A stretch of DNA of 64,000 nt from Piezodorus guildinii (Eukaryota > Arthropoda > Insecta > Hemiptera > Pentatomidae), in assembly GCA_023052935.1 (NCBI GenBank), contig CM041295.1, positions 22,320,880-22,384,879 on the forward strand. Direction: 5' to 3'. Positions 11,050 to 22,545 of the stretch are shown piece by piece. A program made the translations under genes and the position numbers. Position 1 is the stretch's first letter. Every line of letters begins with the position of its first letter. The notes under the pieces are model-generated. The model was not told the origin of the DNA, made no database searches, and was given only the letters and a program-made list of their open reading frames with translations.

Positions 11050-11215
11050 TCCTCCCGTTTTTCGGGTACTTCAACACTTACTAGACATATGGTCAACCCT
11101 TCTTCTCAACAACAAAAAGATCATCTATTTGAATATCATAAGAACAATTCAGACGTACCAAGTTGATCTTTGGGGCTCTACTAAACCATCGAAATCTACC
11201 TGCATAATTCCATAA
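11050..11215 (+). pseudogene. Jockey family 2, small ORF2 fragment
   Basis: Similar to the 3' part of ORF2 of the element at 51515-54879 (CTTCAACACTTACTAGAC, then GGGGCTCTACTAAACCATCG). Heavily decayed. Confidence 0.5.
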
Positions 11216-11689
11216 TCGCACTAACAGTTCAGATTAAATAGCTACATCAATGTAGGATGAAATTATGTTTAATAAAAGAAAGTCCCAATCGTTATTGAAA
11301 TATTCAACCACAGCTTAAATGCCGAAGTTTCTGTTAATCTTCTTCTGAATAGTCCACCTTCGGCCCGCACTAGTATGTCTTATCGGGTGGCGTGTACCAC
11401 CTGTGGTACGCATTCGATTGTGTTATTGGACGCTAAAAATGAAAATAATGAGAAATGAACGTTCATTTATTATCAAAACTTTTTAATACCTATCATAGTT
11501 AATGGCGTATTATACAAAGCGCGAGATAAAACCCGCCTTAATTCGAGCGCTACCTCTCAGCGAAGACCATGAAAATCGGTAAAAGTATTTTTGAGAAACT
11601 ACTCGAGGTTTTCAGCTATTTCAATATTTCCTAGATAGACGCTCTAGCATTTCAATCAACAACTAAAGGATGATCTACAAGATTATCAC

Positions 11690-11957
11690 ATGGCCAATAT
11701 GAACATACGGAATTCCCCAATGTGTGTTATCAGTCAATACTAATCCAACTATTGCCTCTCAAACTCTTCAAAACTTACTAGACAAACGTTCTAATCTTCC
11801 ACATACTTATAAAAAACTCATCCACATGACTATCATAAGGCCGATATGGACTTACGGAGTAGAGCTCTGGGGCTCTACTAAACCATCGAATTCTTCCTGT
11901 ATCCAATCTTTACCATCCGAAATCCTTTGTAAAATCCTGACGCTCCCCACTTTGTCG
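11690..11957 (+). pseudogene. Jockey family 2 fragment with internal deletion
   Basis: An open stretch joins the post-YADD part (SVNTNPTIASQTL) directly to the later LLDKRSNLPHTYK and TYGVELWGSTKPSNSS blocks. Relative to the element at 51515-54879, some 70-80 codons are missing between them. The fragment at 43483-43676 shows the same junction. Confidence 0.6.
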
Positions 11958-12164
11958 AAAGGCATTAGAAGGAGGAGCTACGATTGAAGAGACAGACATT
12001 CTGATTAAAAACATTAACTCTATTTATAGATTATTTTACATTTATTTTGATAGATTCCTAATTTATAGATAACCGATTGAAACTACAATATGCCATAAGA
12101 AATTGAGAATTCATGTTTCATGATTCTCCATATTTTCAATATTAAATAATTTCAGATTTTAAAT

Positions 12165-12520
12165 TCTAACAAACTCTTGAAGAAAGGTGTAAAAATTGAA
12201 GGATTAAAATAAACTCCAAGAAATATCATCAAATAACCTTTACTTATGTCTTCCTGCCTTACAGTATCCTTTTATGATAGTCAGATCGTCCCTGTTGAAC
12301 AGACCTGATGCGTTGGACAAACATCTTACTTGGAATCCTCGTTCAATACAGAAACAAGAAACTGCAAGACGTTTTTGGTAATTTCAATATATATTAGACA
12401 ATACTAGACTTCTATATAATTATTATAAGACCATTCTGGGCATACGAAATTGAGCTTTGGACCTCTACTAAACCATCAAATTATTCCTGTATCTAATCTC
12501 AAACTGTTCGTAAGATCCTA
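12165..12520 (+). pseudogene. Jockey family 2, decayed ORF2 3' part
   Basis: Follows 54120-54530 of the better copy in order: CCTTACAGTATCCTTTTATG, CTTACTTGGAATCCTCGTTC, AAGAAACTGCAAGACGTTTT, and TCTACTAAACCATCAAATT. No open frame remains. Confidence 0.5.
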
Positions 12521-12554
12521 AACCGCCTATGTTTGGCACAAATAACTCTTCTAG

Positions 12555-12835
12555 TGGCGCGACAGACCATGTAGGCTCTGGATCTCGCGGTGTAATCTCA
12601 AGAGAGATTACACTCACGTTTCACGATGCATTTTGTAGTGTAGGGTCATCACTCCCTACTTCTAATTTTGTGAGTGGGCACCATTTGGCTGACGGGTCTC
12701 ACCTACCCGGGGGAGAGGCTGTGAGTGAATCCCCATTTATTTAAATCCTTATAAAAGACCCGCCGGGACTGGAATTCGAACTCACAACCTTTAGCACAAG
12801 AGACTAGCGCGCGAGCCACTCAGCCACGGGCTCCC
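12555..12835 (-). repeat. tRNA-derived SINE, family A, full-length copy
   Basis: On the minus strand the head reads GGGGAGCCCGTGGCTGAGTG. Box A (TGGCTGAGTGG) is at 12816-12826, and box B (GTTCGAATTCC) at 12771-12781. The body follows, with a tail ending ...GGTCTGTCGCGCCAC near 12555. The internal promoter and about 280-bp length are typical of SINEs. Other copies are at 88-256, 45970-46043 and 46175-46402. Confidence 0.75.
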
Positions 12836-14097
12836 CATAAGTAAGCTCAGCCATAATGATCATGATATTCCTTATGTTAATTTGGCTCGAAAAATTAATG
12901 AACATTTAGATTCCCCAGGGCACAAATGACCAAGTCGTGCAAGAACGTTTGTATATAGTAAATCAAACTTGAAAACGAAACGCCTAACGATTCACATGAG
13001 AGGGTTTGTTGGTTAAAAAAAAAATAAATAAAATTAAAATAAAAACAATAGAGGGATCACCAAGCCCTAACAAAATTTGTTTGAACTACTGTTTAACAAC
13101 CAGCTGTTTTATTGCTTGAATTGGAGTCAAAGTCAGTGACACTTTTTATAATAAATTCAAACGCGTAAATAATAATATACCTTTAAGGGTTGAAATTTAC
13201 GCAGTATTAAGTTCTATGAAGAGCATTATAGTACTACATATAAAAATTTAACTCTCATTCATTAATCATTCCAGTTGACTACAAAAGGCGCATCTACATG
13301 ACTATCATAAAACAAATATGGCTCTATCGATTTTAAGTAAACTTGCAACATCGAGGCAAAATTCAATGCGCTTTAATATGATGTAGGTTTAGTTCTGATT
13401 GAAATAGTCTGACAGTGATTAAAAGCCGATAGTTTAAATTTTCTTCATCTAAAGTACTCTCATTGTTCTATATCCGAAAAAATAAAAAATCATCTTATTA
13501 GTATTGATGAAAAACGGCTAAATATACAAGTTGAACGAATTTGATATTCAACTAAAGGACAAAAAAGCAAATTTAACGTGATTATTATTTTTCTGAAGAT
13601 AAGAACAGTAATATCTTGTATACGAAGTTTAAAGTAATAAAGTTGCAGAATGCGACAATCTGCATAAACTTATTACTGATTATTATACGTAGCAATGTTA
13701 TATTAGGGGTACTCACTACGTTTGCTATAGCATGCTATTTGTGTTATTTTGCTAAACCCGTCGATTTTCTACAGTTAATTCCTGTATGGCGCTCGATGAT
13801 AACAGTCATACGTTACATCGTCTCTCAGATTTTTGCTTTTTTCAGTAGGAATTCGCTAGAATTCAGTCTGGAGAACATCACTAGACCTCAGGAATATTAC
13901 GGCAGTGAATATTGGAGAAGTTTCGGTAAGCAAAGTTATAATTTACTTTGTACAATCACGAAAAAGTGAAAGAAGGGTCACTGATCAGCTGATTGCCGCT
14001 AGCTCGGCAAGCTCGGGCTTGCTTTTCTTTTAATTATCTTTCTTTTATCTTTAATTCTTATCTCATTATTTATTTATTATTATTATTTTATTAATCA

Positions 14098-15414
14098 ATG
14101 AGATATTTTCATCAAGTCATGTCCTCAAAGTCTGCAAGTAAAAGATCTAGATCTGCAGGTTCTAACTCGTCTCCCACAAAACAGAGACCCCGCCGTGAAC
14201 AAAATAAAAAAATGATTCCACCAGCGACCGCGTCAGCTACCTCATTAGGTTCTGAACCACAGCCCAGCACATCATCACAAGGAATAACTGATGAATCTCC
14301 GTTTTTTACACCGAATCCATTTCAGATCCTCCAAAATGAAAAAGAAACCATGGAATCTTCTCCTATACCCAGAGAACCACTACCTCCACCAATATTTGTT
14401 AAAAATATTAAAAATTTTAAACTGATGTGTGCGCATTTAAACAAAGTAACAGATCCTAATAGTTATTATTGTATAAGTAGAACCAATGATACTAAAATAT
14501 CTCCGACTACTGCTGAAACCTACAGAAAGATTGTAAAATATCTGACTGAGACCAAAGCTGACTTTCATACTTATCAGCTGCGCCAAGAGAGAGCATTAAG
14601 GGTCGTAATCAGAAACCTACATTCCTCAACACCCGTTGAAGCAATCAAAGAAGAACTGACAGAATTAGGATTCCAAGTGAGGCAAGTCACCAACGTTCTA
14701 AAAGATAAAAGTCCACTTCCTCTATTCTTCGTGGACTTGGAACCATCAGCAGGAGTCGAAAAAATCTATGACCTCAGCAGACTGTACTATACCCGTGTAA
14801 AAGTTGAAAAACCTTACACAAAGAAAGAAATAGTCCAGTGCCATAACTGTCAGGCATATGGTCATACCAAAAGTTATTGCCATCACATACCACGCTGTGT
14901 GAAATGCGGTGAACAGCATAAAACAGAAGAATGTACAAGATCAAGATCAGCACCCGCTGTATGTGCTCTGTGCCTCAAGGACCACCCGGCTAACTACAAG
15001 GGATGTGAAATCTACAAGAAACTCAGAACCAGATACCAAAAACCTCAGGATCCGAATGAAACAGCTGTACCAACCAGAAGCAGAAGAGAACCATCAAAAC
15101 TTGTAAATTCTAACGTGTCATTTGCCCACTTGCTTGGAGGTGGTAACCAGAATCATGAAGTCGAGGCACTGCCGGAACAACATTTTCCTCAACATTCTCA
15201 ATCTATTGTACAAGAATCTATCCCTCAAAGTTTACCTAATCTTCAAAAAACTCCTCAACATCAAATTTCTCATATCCCTCCACCATCAAACGTCACAGAT
15301 CTTACCAGTCTAATGACATCGTTCATCTCCGAAATCAAATCTCTTGTTATGCCGCTTATATCACTCCTTACAAATCTAGTATCGAATCTAATCCCTGCCT
15401 TGAAAAATCCTTAA
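14098..15414 (+). CDS. Jockey ORF1 nucleic-acid-binding protein
   Basis: 438 residues, open throughout. A basic, Ser/Pro-rich N-terminus is followed by a PRE_C2HC-type region (about 150-245) and three zinc knuckles: C248-C251-H256-C261, C267-C270-H274-C279 and C289-C292-H296-C303. The C-terminus is low-complexity with a hydrophobic end. Jockey ORF1 proteins coat the element's RNA and carry it to the nucleus. The predicted sequence looks identical to that of the copy at 59847-61163. The ORF1 stop TAA is immediately followed by the ORF2 ATG, so ORF2 is probably made by termination-reinitiation. Whether this copy is transcribed is unknown. Confidence 0.85.
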   Translation: MRYFHQVMSSKSASKRSRSAGSNSSPTKQRPRREQNKKMIPPATASATSLGSEPQPSTSSQGITDESPFFTPNPFQILQNEKETMESSPIPREPLPPPIFVKNIKNFKLMCAHLNKVTDPNSYYCISRTNDTKISPTTAETYRKIVKYLTETKADFHTYQLRQERALRVVIRNLHSSTPVEAIKEELTELGFQVRQVTNVLKDKSPLPLFFVDLEPSAGVEKIYDLSRLYYTRVKVEKPYTKKEIVQCHNCQAYGHTKSYCHHIPRCVKCGEQHKTEECTRSRSAPAVCALCLKDHPANYKGCEIYKKLRTRYQKPQDPNETAVPTRSRREPSKLVNSNVSFAHLLGGGNQNHEVEALPEQHFPQHSQSIVQESIPQSLPNLQKTPQHQISHIPPPSNVTDLTSLMTSFISEIKSLVMPLISLLTNLVSNLIPALKNP

Positions 15415-18098
15415 ATGACTTCACCTAACTCCTTATCCATTCTCCTTTGGAATGCGAATGGTGTTAGAAATCATACTGACGAACTGACAGCGTTGTTGCA
15501 AGACAAAACAATCGATGTTGCACTTATAACTGAAACAAACTAACGACTAAACAGTACTTCAAAATACCGCAATACATGACATACCGTACTGACCACCCAG
15601 ACGGTAAAGCCCATGCCGGTTCTGCTATCATTATCCACCAATCCCTCTCTCATCATTTACTCCCACTTCCCACCTATGATTTCCTACAAGCCACATCCAT
15701 AGTAATCAAGACTTTTTCCTTTCCGGTAACCCTCACATCTGCATATTGCCCTCCTAAACATTCCATTTCCAATTCTGAATTTGTATCCTTCCTGGATTCC
15801 TTAGGAAATCGTTTCATTCTGGGTGCAGACTTAAACGCCAAGCATCAGCAGTGGGGTTCCAGAACCACGAATTCTCGGGGACGAAATTTGCTGTCTGCAC
15901 TCAACTCCCGAAATTTTAATATCCTGCCTCCTGACTCCCCTACCTACTGGCCAACCGATCCTAACCGCAATCCTGACATCCTCGACTTCTTTATCCACAG
16001 CGGATTAGGCTCTCTCAACTTGTCTTTAACTCGCCTTGATGAACTATCCTCAGACCATAGTCCACTGATCCTAAAAGTATCTCTCACTCCAATTCCAAAA
16101 CCCATTCCACCATCATTCATCCGAGGCCCTGTCAACTGGAACCTTTTCCGCCAAATCCTGACCGATAATATTGACCTCAGAGTAACCCTCAAAACCCAAG
16201 ATGACCTAGATAATTCCGTCTATTCCTTTACCACCGCCATCCAACAAGCTGTCTGGACTGCTTCCTCTCCTAAACACTCCAATATAAATCCAGACCAAAA
16301 TCATTTTCCACAACCTATTATAGACCTTATCCACACCAAACGCCGAGCAAGATCATTATGGCAGTGCACCCGACACCCAACAGATCGCCGCTCCTATAAC
16401 TTCTATTGTAGACAATTGAAGAGGGAGTTGGCGAACTTCCGTTCCCAGTCCTTTAATTCCTACCTCTCCTCTCTATCAGCTCGTGATAATTCCCTGTGGA
16501 ATGTCACGAAAAAGATCCTAAAATACCATCATGTTTCCCATCCTCTCCGACGTGGTGATGACTCCTGGGCTGCGTCTGATGAAGATAAAGCCGAGGAATT
16601 CGCCACACACCTCTCCAAAGTATTCACTCCTCACCCGGAATCCCACATCAATCACACCGCAAAAGTGCAAGACTTTCTTATGTCACCGATTCCACTTTCC
16701 CTACCTCCTAAAGCTATTAATCCCTCTGAGGTCAAATATCTTCTCCAAAAACTGACTCTCCGTAAATCTCCTGGACACGATCTCCTTACTCCCCAGATCC
16801 TCCGACAACTTCCGCAGAAAGCTATTATATTCCTTACTTATATTTATAACTGCATCCTCCGCACCACCTATTTTCCTCTGTTATGGAAACATTCCACCAT
16901 CATCCTTTTTTTAAAACCAGGTAAACCTTCCAACAACACTTCATCCTACAGGCCTATTAGTCTACTCCCCATCCTCTCAAAAATCTTCGAAAGGCTTCTT
17001 CTTAAACGTATCCTACCCATATTAGAATCTCAAAATCTTCCTTCCCATCAGTTTGGATTCCGTCCTCAGCATTCCACAGTTCAACAGGGGCTCCGAGTTG
17101 TAGACCATATTTCCTCAGCTCTTGAATGCAAAGAGTATTGTTCTGGTGCGTTTCTGGACATTGCGCAAGCTTTTGACCGGGTATGGCACACTGGATTACT
17201 CTTCAAGCTGAAAACCCATTTACCCCAGTCCCTATACCTCATTCTCCGATCCTATCTCTCGAACCGTTCCTTCCGAGTTCGCTGCGGTGAAGAATTTTCT
17301 AACCTTTATCCCGTTGAGGCCGGTGTTCCTCAAAGCAGCGTCTTGGGACCCATCCTCTACATCCTTTACACTGCTGATATTCCTACACATCCTGATACCT
17401 TTCTGGCAACTTTTGCAGACGACACCGCCATCCTATCATCCAGTTCCAATCCTGAAACAGCATCCTTAAACCTTCAGAGACACCTTTTCCTTATCGAACA
17501 CTGGTGTAATAACTGGCGTGTAAAGGTGAACGAAGCCAAATGTAAACACATAACCTTTACTCTTAGACGAAAATCCTGTCCGCCAGTTTATTTCAACTCA
17601 TTACCGATTCCTCTCTCAGATACAGTCCGGTATCTTGGCTTACTGTTAGACAAAAGATTGACTTGGAACCCACATACAAGACTTAAAAGACAAGAACTCA
17701 ACCGACGATTCGGACAGTTATACCGACTACTCAACAGAAAATCTGAACTTACAGTTGAAAACAAATTATTAATCTACAAGACAATACTGAAGCCCATCTG
17801 GACCTACGGAATTGAACTGTGGGGGACAGCTAAACGTTCTAACATCAAACGCATTCAATCCTTTCAATCCAAAGTCCTCCGTACAATAGTAAATGCTCCT
17901 TATTATGTCTCCAATTATACCTTGCACCACGACCTTAATGTTCCATTTATTTCAGACCTAATTCTATCCAAATTTTCCAAATTCCACCAGAACCTCATTC
18001 ATCATCCTAATCCTTTAGCTCAATCCCTATCCAGCTCCACTCATCCATACAACCCACCTAGAAGGTTGAAACGGCAGTGGCCTCGCGACCTTTTGTAA
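15415..18098 (+). pseudogene. Jockey ORF2 (endonuclease-reverse transcriptase), one-base deletion
   Basis: The ATG at 15415 touches the ORF1 stop. The protein begins like the intact copy, but one G is missing near 15539 (ACAAACTAACG here, ACAAGACTAACG in the other copy), which gives a stop at 15541-15543. From 15576 the correct frame is open to 18098 and contains the rest of the AP-type endonuclease (GADLNAKHQQW, SSDHSPL), the reverse transcriptase (FADD box) and the C-terminus ending RQWPRDLL. A second difference is VPQSSVLG where the intact copy has VPQGSVLG, a Gly that is highly conserved in this motif. The copy is therefore probably dead. Confidence 0.9.
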
Positions 18099-18605
18099 AT
18101 ATATTGGAGTTCTAGCACTGGCTAGATTCTCCACTCAATGTGATGTATGTATGAGTGTGTGTATGTGTATATAGGTATAAGTGAATTATTGACTTTTGTA
18201 TTGATTCATTATTGTGTATATATTTTATTGTAATTTTATTTTGTGTAAATATTGTATGAATGTAGTATGTTTGATATCATTCAGCAATACTATTAATGTC
18301 CAAATTGGGACAGATTGTAAAATTTTCTCAATAAAAATTGTTATTACTAAAAAAAAAAAAAAAAAATCCTGTATAAAATTGATGGGTTTAGCACAATAGC
18401 GCAAATAGCAAACGTAGTGAGTACCCCTATTGTTATATTATTTAGTCTATATCAAATTTTCTGAAAAAAATGAATAAAATTTTGATTTAAATTAACTTAA
18501 AACTTGTTTCAACTTTAATTTTATTTAATAGTTCTTAAATTGGTTTTAGCAGCCGAAGTAAGTGAAAGTCGTGTGTGGCCCGCACCAGATTTGTTTTTCA
18601 TAACG

Positions 18606-19413
18606 TAATAAAATAATACGGTTATGAAAAGTGATACAAATTAACTGGGCCATAATTGGACTATACATCTTAGTCTGTACTTTGGAAGATTACAGTTTAT
18701 ATAAAAAATCTTTTAAAAAACGGTACCACTAAACGTTAAGAAGTGCTTTGGGTTTAGTGCATAGTATGTATCTGTACCGTTTTAAGCCCAACTGTTGTCC
18801 AAGGATATTATCTAATAATAAATGTAGTATAAAATATTGACGTACTTGTTATTATTTGAAGTATTAGTTTATTTATTTTTTTAACATGATGCAATGAATT
18901 TATTTAATCCAATCTAATTGGACCAAAATACACGAGTGGAACAAGTATCATTGTCATGATATTTTTTATCGAGACTGTGAATGAAAGAAAAATAAAGTGG
19001 AGAATAAACTTAGCCTTGTGGATCATATATGATTTGTTTTAAAATTCAGATTTAAACTTACCGAGAAAACGGGGGTAATTTTATTTGCAGAATCTGATAG
19101 GAGTGAGATGGCTTGACAAGATAGAAGGAAGAGACTCCGCCTATATCCAACCTTCTCTTACTTTAAAGCATTATGCGATAAGCCTTACAAAGTCATCAAC
19201 TACATACTTTCTTATCTCGATACACAATTCCAACTTACTTACAAAAACAAAGCCCCATAATAGCAACATCCACGTTCAATATTATTTTTTTTAAATGTAA
19301 TAATTGTGCCGTTTATTTTGAAAGTGGACCAAGTCATTTATCAATTATATCGGATTCCCCGTTGTAACATGTAAAATTTCAAGTTATCTATCAATAAAAC
19401 ATTTGAGGTTACT
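18606..19413. other. Anonymous AT-rich sequence
   Basis: Nothing recognised. Confidence 0.3.
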
Positions 19414-19426
19414 TATAATTAAAGTA

Positions 19427-19770
19427 GATGAGGAAGATGGTAGGGGGTGCGGTCATAAAATAGAAACACACATTTAAAACAAGTGATATTTTAATTATGT
19501 GCCAACGTTTCGGCCTACATTGTGGGCCTTTATCAGGGCTAAAAGAAACAAGATAACAACCAATGTAATTATAACACATTATTAAGTCTATAATTACATT
19601 GGTTGTATCTTGTTTCTTTTAGCCCTGATAAAGGCCCACAATGTAGGCCGAAACGTTGGCACATAATTAAAATATCACTTGTTTTAAATGTGTGTTTCTA
19701 TTTTATGACCGCACCCCCAACCATCTTCCTCATCTAATTTCTCAACGTTGAACAAAAAAAACTCCATCAT
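19427..19770. mobile_element. Palindromic retroelement-like insertion with hammerhead-like arms
   Basis: Two arms of about 140 bp (19427-19570 and 19590-19736) are near-perfect inverted repeats. They are followed by a short unique tail. TATAATTAAAGTA flanks the unit (19414-19426, 19771-19783), a 13-bp duplication that suggests target-primed insertion. Each arm carries CTGATAAAGGCC ... GGCCGAAACGTT, close to a hammerhead core but with G changed to A in CTGATGA. A single arm is found at 51235-51420. An inverted pair of Penelope-like 'pLTRs' is one explanation. There is no ORF. Confidence 0.6.
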
Positions 19771-20045
19771 TATAATTAAAGTAAATACGATAATCCTGGT
19801 CCGTGTATATGGTGGAGTCTTGTTGGAAAAAGATAAGTTGTATGCAACTAAAATTTCATATTTTAGAAGTGCATATGCCTGAAGTGTATTAGTAACTTTT
19901 TAAACGAAATTGGGTAATCAGAGAAGCCACATTATACGTACACTTCTTGCATTTTTACAATTTCCTCAAAAACAGCTCTAACTCTTTTGATTAAACTCTA
20001 ACGCTATACGCATGCAATATTTAATGGAATTTAATATGAAGTTTC

Positions 20046-20554
20046 TTTTTGTTGTTTTTTTAATTTATTCATAGTAATTTACATTTATGTATTGAACAAC
20101 AGAATGAGTAAATATGCAGAATGAAAAAAAAAAGTCATGAAAATGCCTTGAGAAAGAACTACCCAGTGGTAGCACTTCACTAACTATTTTAAGGCAGTAG
20201 TTCCCGAGGCCACATACTTTTCCTTCGTCTCGGAGCGTTATCAGGGATATCTAAGGAATATGTCTTACGGATAAGAGGGTTTTGTGTGGGTAGGGAGTTT
20301 AGAATGAAAAGAGGAGTATCTATCACGGGATATGTCTGCAAAAAATGGGATATTTGGTTCATTATGGAGGAGTTGACTTGTGGGCATTTAAGATTTTGAG
20401 AAGGATTTTTGATTGTAACGGTTGGGTGTGGGAGGAATTAGATGGTTTTGTAGAGCCCCAAAGCTCGATTACATATGTCGAAACAGGTCTAGTAAGTGTT
20501 GTATTAATCGATATCTTCGAGCAGTTTCTTGTCGTTTCAGTCTTGTGTGAGGAT
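20046..20554 (-). pseudogene. Jockey family 2, 3' fragment (minus strand)
   Basis: The complement matches the ORF2 end and 3' UTR of the element at 51515-54879. Blocks here include AGAACTACCCAGTGGTAGCA (the complement of the 3' UTR at about 54750), TTATCAGGGATATC, and TGTAGAGCCCCAAAGCTCGA. TTAATATGA occurs near both edges (about 20033 and 20556) and may be the remains of a target-site duplication. Confidence 0.55.
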
Positions 20555-20924
20555 TAATATGATGTAAGTTTTATTCTGATCAAAATAGTCTGTCAGGGCT
20601 CAAATGTCTTTTTCAATTAAGTACCAATAATTTTGTAGATTCGAAAAAATTAACTATTTTATGTTATTGGTATTGATAATAAACGGGTAAATAGATGCAT
20701 AATACACCATTGGAAAGCTAAACAAACTTTAAAAACAATCTCATGTTATATTCAGTTGAATAAGATAATGCAGAGTGATAAAAACATATAAAACTGAAAG
20801 ATTGTTGCAGATAATAATTTATATTGTTAGATTATTAAATCTGAAAAACATTTTTTTCTATCGAAGCTCAATTAAATATTTTTTAGCAATTTTTCTAATC
20901 AATCCTATATCAGAGGACTTGAGC

Positions 20925-21655
20925 AATGGTGTCAGAATTAAAGAATCAAAATAAACTACAACAAATCCCATCAAATAACCTATACCCTTCGTTGTAAACC
21001 TATGCCTTCCTGCCCAACAGTATCCTTTAATTACTCTCCGCTAGTCCCTGTTTAACAGATCCGATATCTAGGGGCCTCCATCTTGATAAACGTCTTACTT
21101 GCAATATTCATACAAGACAGAACGGCAAAAAACTGCACGACGTTTTTGTGTACTTTAATACACATTAGACAAACGTTCTAATCTTCCACTAAACTACAAA
21201 CTACTGATTTACATGACTATTATATGGCCAATCTGTTTTTACAGAGTAGAGTTTTGGTGCTTTGCTAAACTATCGGAATTATTCCATATCCAATCCATAC
21301 AATTCAACATCCATCATTAAATCCTCAACACGACTTATTCACGAATAAACTCATTCGTAATGACCTTAGTGTTCCGTATGTTACTGATTCGGACTGAATC
21401 AGATGCCTCTACTTCTATGACAAACTCTATCCTATTAGTTTCATTGGGACACCTCGTCCTCTTAAATACCTGATAATCCTCCGAGGCGTCTGAAAGGAAA
21501 ATTGCCCTGAGACCTAGTTTAGAAGATTTTTTGAATTCTGCCAATCGATAGCTTATCTACAATTCTGGTTCATGTCTATTTAATTTTAGCCTATTAACTA
21601 GTTTTGTTATGGATTACAGTTGTAAATATCAATATATAATAAAAAAAACAAAAAC
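20925..21655 (+). pseudogene. Jockey family 2, 5'-truncated decayed copy
   Basis: Follows 54130-54850 of the better copy in order (CTTCCTGCCCAACAGTATCC, AGATCCGATATCTAGGGGCC, GACAAACGTTCTAATCTTCC, CCTCCGAGGCGTCTGAAAGG) and ends with the family 3' UTR (CAGTTGTAAATATCAATATA) and an A-rich tail. Many frameshifts. Confidence 0.65.
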
Positions 21656-21884
21656 ATTTTTTTAACTCACAACTTTATATAAAGTCCTTCAATGGATTTT
21701 AACAACGGAAGTGAATGAAATTTGTGTGTTCGCGCATCATACTTTTTATATTAAAGAAAAATATAATTTATTTAAAAAGGAGTATTATAGAAAAAAAAGT
21801 TTAAAACTATGACATAACGAATTCCATAATTATGACCCAAATAAATCGCACCTTCTAATTACCAATATATATATATATATATAT

Positions 21885-22345
21885 TGTAACAAGTTTTAAT
21901 TTTCCCGCTCGGTTTCGTCCGCCCGGTGTTTTAAACTTGAGCCTACATATGGAAAGTACAGTGTCGCCGCCTAGGAAGTACCGTGGAGGTACCGGAATTC
22001 CGCGATCTTAGGCCATTCCGGTAGAGAGTCTCGTAACGTATCCATGTATGGAAGTACCGAGTTAGCAGGGAGCAGTATAAGGATATTTTTATTTAATTTT
22101 CTTCCGTCATATATATATTTAAAATATACCCAGCGGTAAGCATCCTCTGTTAACTTTACTTTGAAGATTATTTGATATTATTTCCTTTTTTATTTTTAAA
22201 ACTGATTATTATTTAATTAATTTTAGTTGGTGTTACGAAGAATATGTTTTGCCGTATGCTTGTATGCCACAAAGGAAATAAAGTAGAAGATCGTTAATAA
22301 TTTTATTTTCTAAGAACCTGGACCTTAACCGTTAACCATGTCACA
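21885..22345 (+). repeat. 5' LTR (461 bp)
   Basis: Begins TGTAACAAG and ends ATGTCACA, with the usual TG...CA ends. It contains a poly-A signal (GGAAATAAAGTAGAAG, about 22275). It matches 28178-28638 base for base as far as I can read. Confidence 0.93.
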
Positions 22346-22351
22346 AATCTA

Positions 22352-22369
22352 TGGCGCCCGAACAGGGAC
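22352..22369 (+). promoter_or_regulatory. Primer-binding site, tRNA-Lys type
   Basis: TGGCGCCCGAACAGGGAC, six bases after the LTR. It is complementary to the 3' end of tRNA-Lys3, the primer also used by lentiviruses. Minus-strand DNA synthesis starts here. Confidence 0.9.
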
Positions 22370-22545
22370 AAGGACAATTTTTTTAAGTTAAGTGCTGACT
22401 TTAATGGTTATTTTTTTGTTAAAAGGAAATGAATAATACATTGGAAGAATTAAGTGACACTATTTGCATTGCAGTAATTCGCAAGCATGGTATTAGGTAT
22501 AGTCAATTGCATCAACAAAGTTAAGACTTTTATGATTATCGTATC

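Larger units (their letters stand above)
13788..18366 (+). mobile_element. Full-length Jockey-clade LINE (family 1), plus-strand copy
   Basis: Runs from GGCGCTCGATGATAAC at 13788 to a poly-A tail ending at 18366. It is bracketed by TCCTGTAT (13780-13787 and 18367-18374), an 8-bp target-site duplication. It has two ORFs. The same sequence occurs inverted at 56904-61483 with only scattered differences. This copy lacks about 10 bases at its 5' tip compared with the other. Confidence 0.9.
13706..18427 (+). mobile_element. Palindromic MITE split by a Jockey element
   Basis: The left arm starts GGGGTACTCACTACGTTTGC (13706), and the right arm ends with its complement at 18427. TA flanks both ends (13704-13705, 18428-18429). 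The arms are about 70-80 bp imperfect inverted repeats. The intact relative at 50737-50881 is only about 145 bp, which shows the Jockey element was inserted later. The TA duplication suggests mobilisation by a Tc1/mariner-type transposase. Confidence 0.75.
12890..18605 (+). repeat. ACTTACCT repeat, split by a MITE and a Jockey element
   Basis: The left part (12890 to about 13700) contains the blocks AATGACCAAGTCGTGCAAG, GATGTAGGTTTAGTTCTGAT and TCATCTAAAGTACTC. The right part (18430-18605) has the family end AAGTAAGTGAAAGTCGTGTG followed by GCCCGCACCAGATTTG. Everything between, 13706-18427, is inserted. Confidence 0.5.
19800..21760 (+). repeat. ACTTACCT repeat, split by Jockey fragments
   Basis: Pieces in order: 19850-20045 (AACTAAAATTTCATATTTTA, AATCAGAGAAGCCACATTAT), 20555-20900 (TTAATATGATGTAAG, AATAGTCTGTCAGGGCTC), and 21680-21760 (ACGGAAGTGAATGAAATTTG and TGTGTTCGCGCATC, the family right end). 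The gaps hold two Jockey family 2 fragments. Confidence 0.45.

Noticed and set aside
22352..22369. Endogenous lentivirus suggested by the tRNA-Lys3 primer site
   Set aside because: The pol domains are Ty3/gypsy-type, there is no env, and tRNA-Lys priming is not exclusive to lentiviruses.
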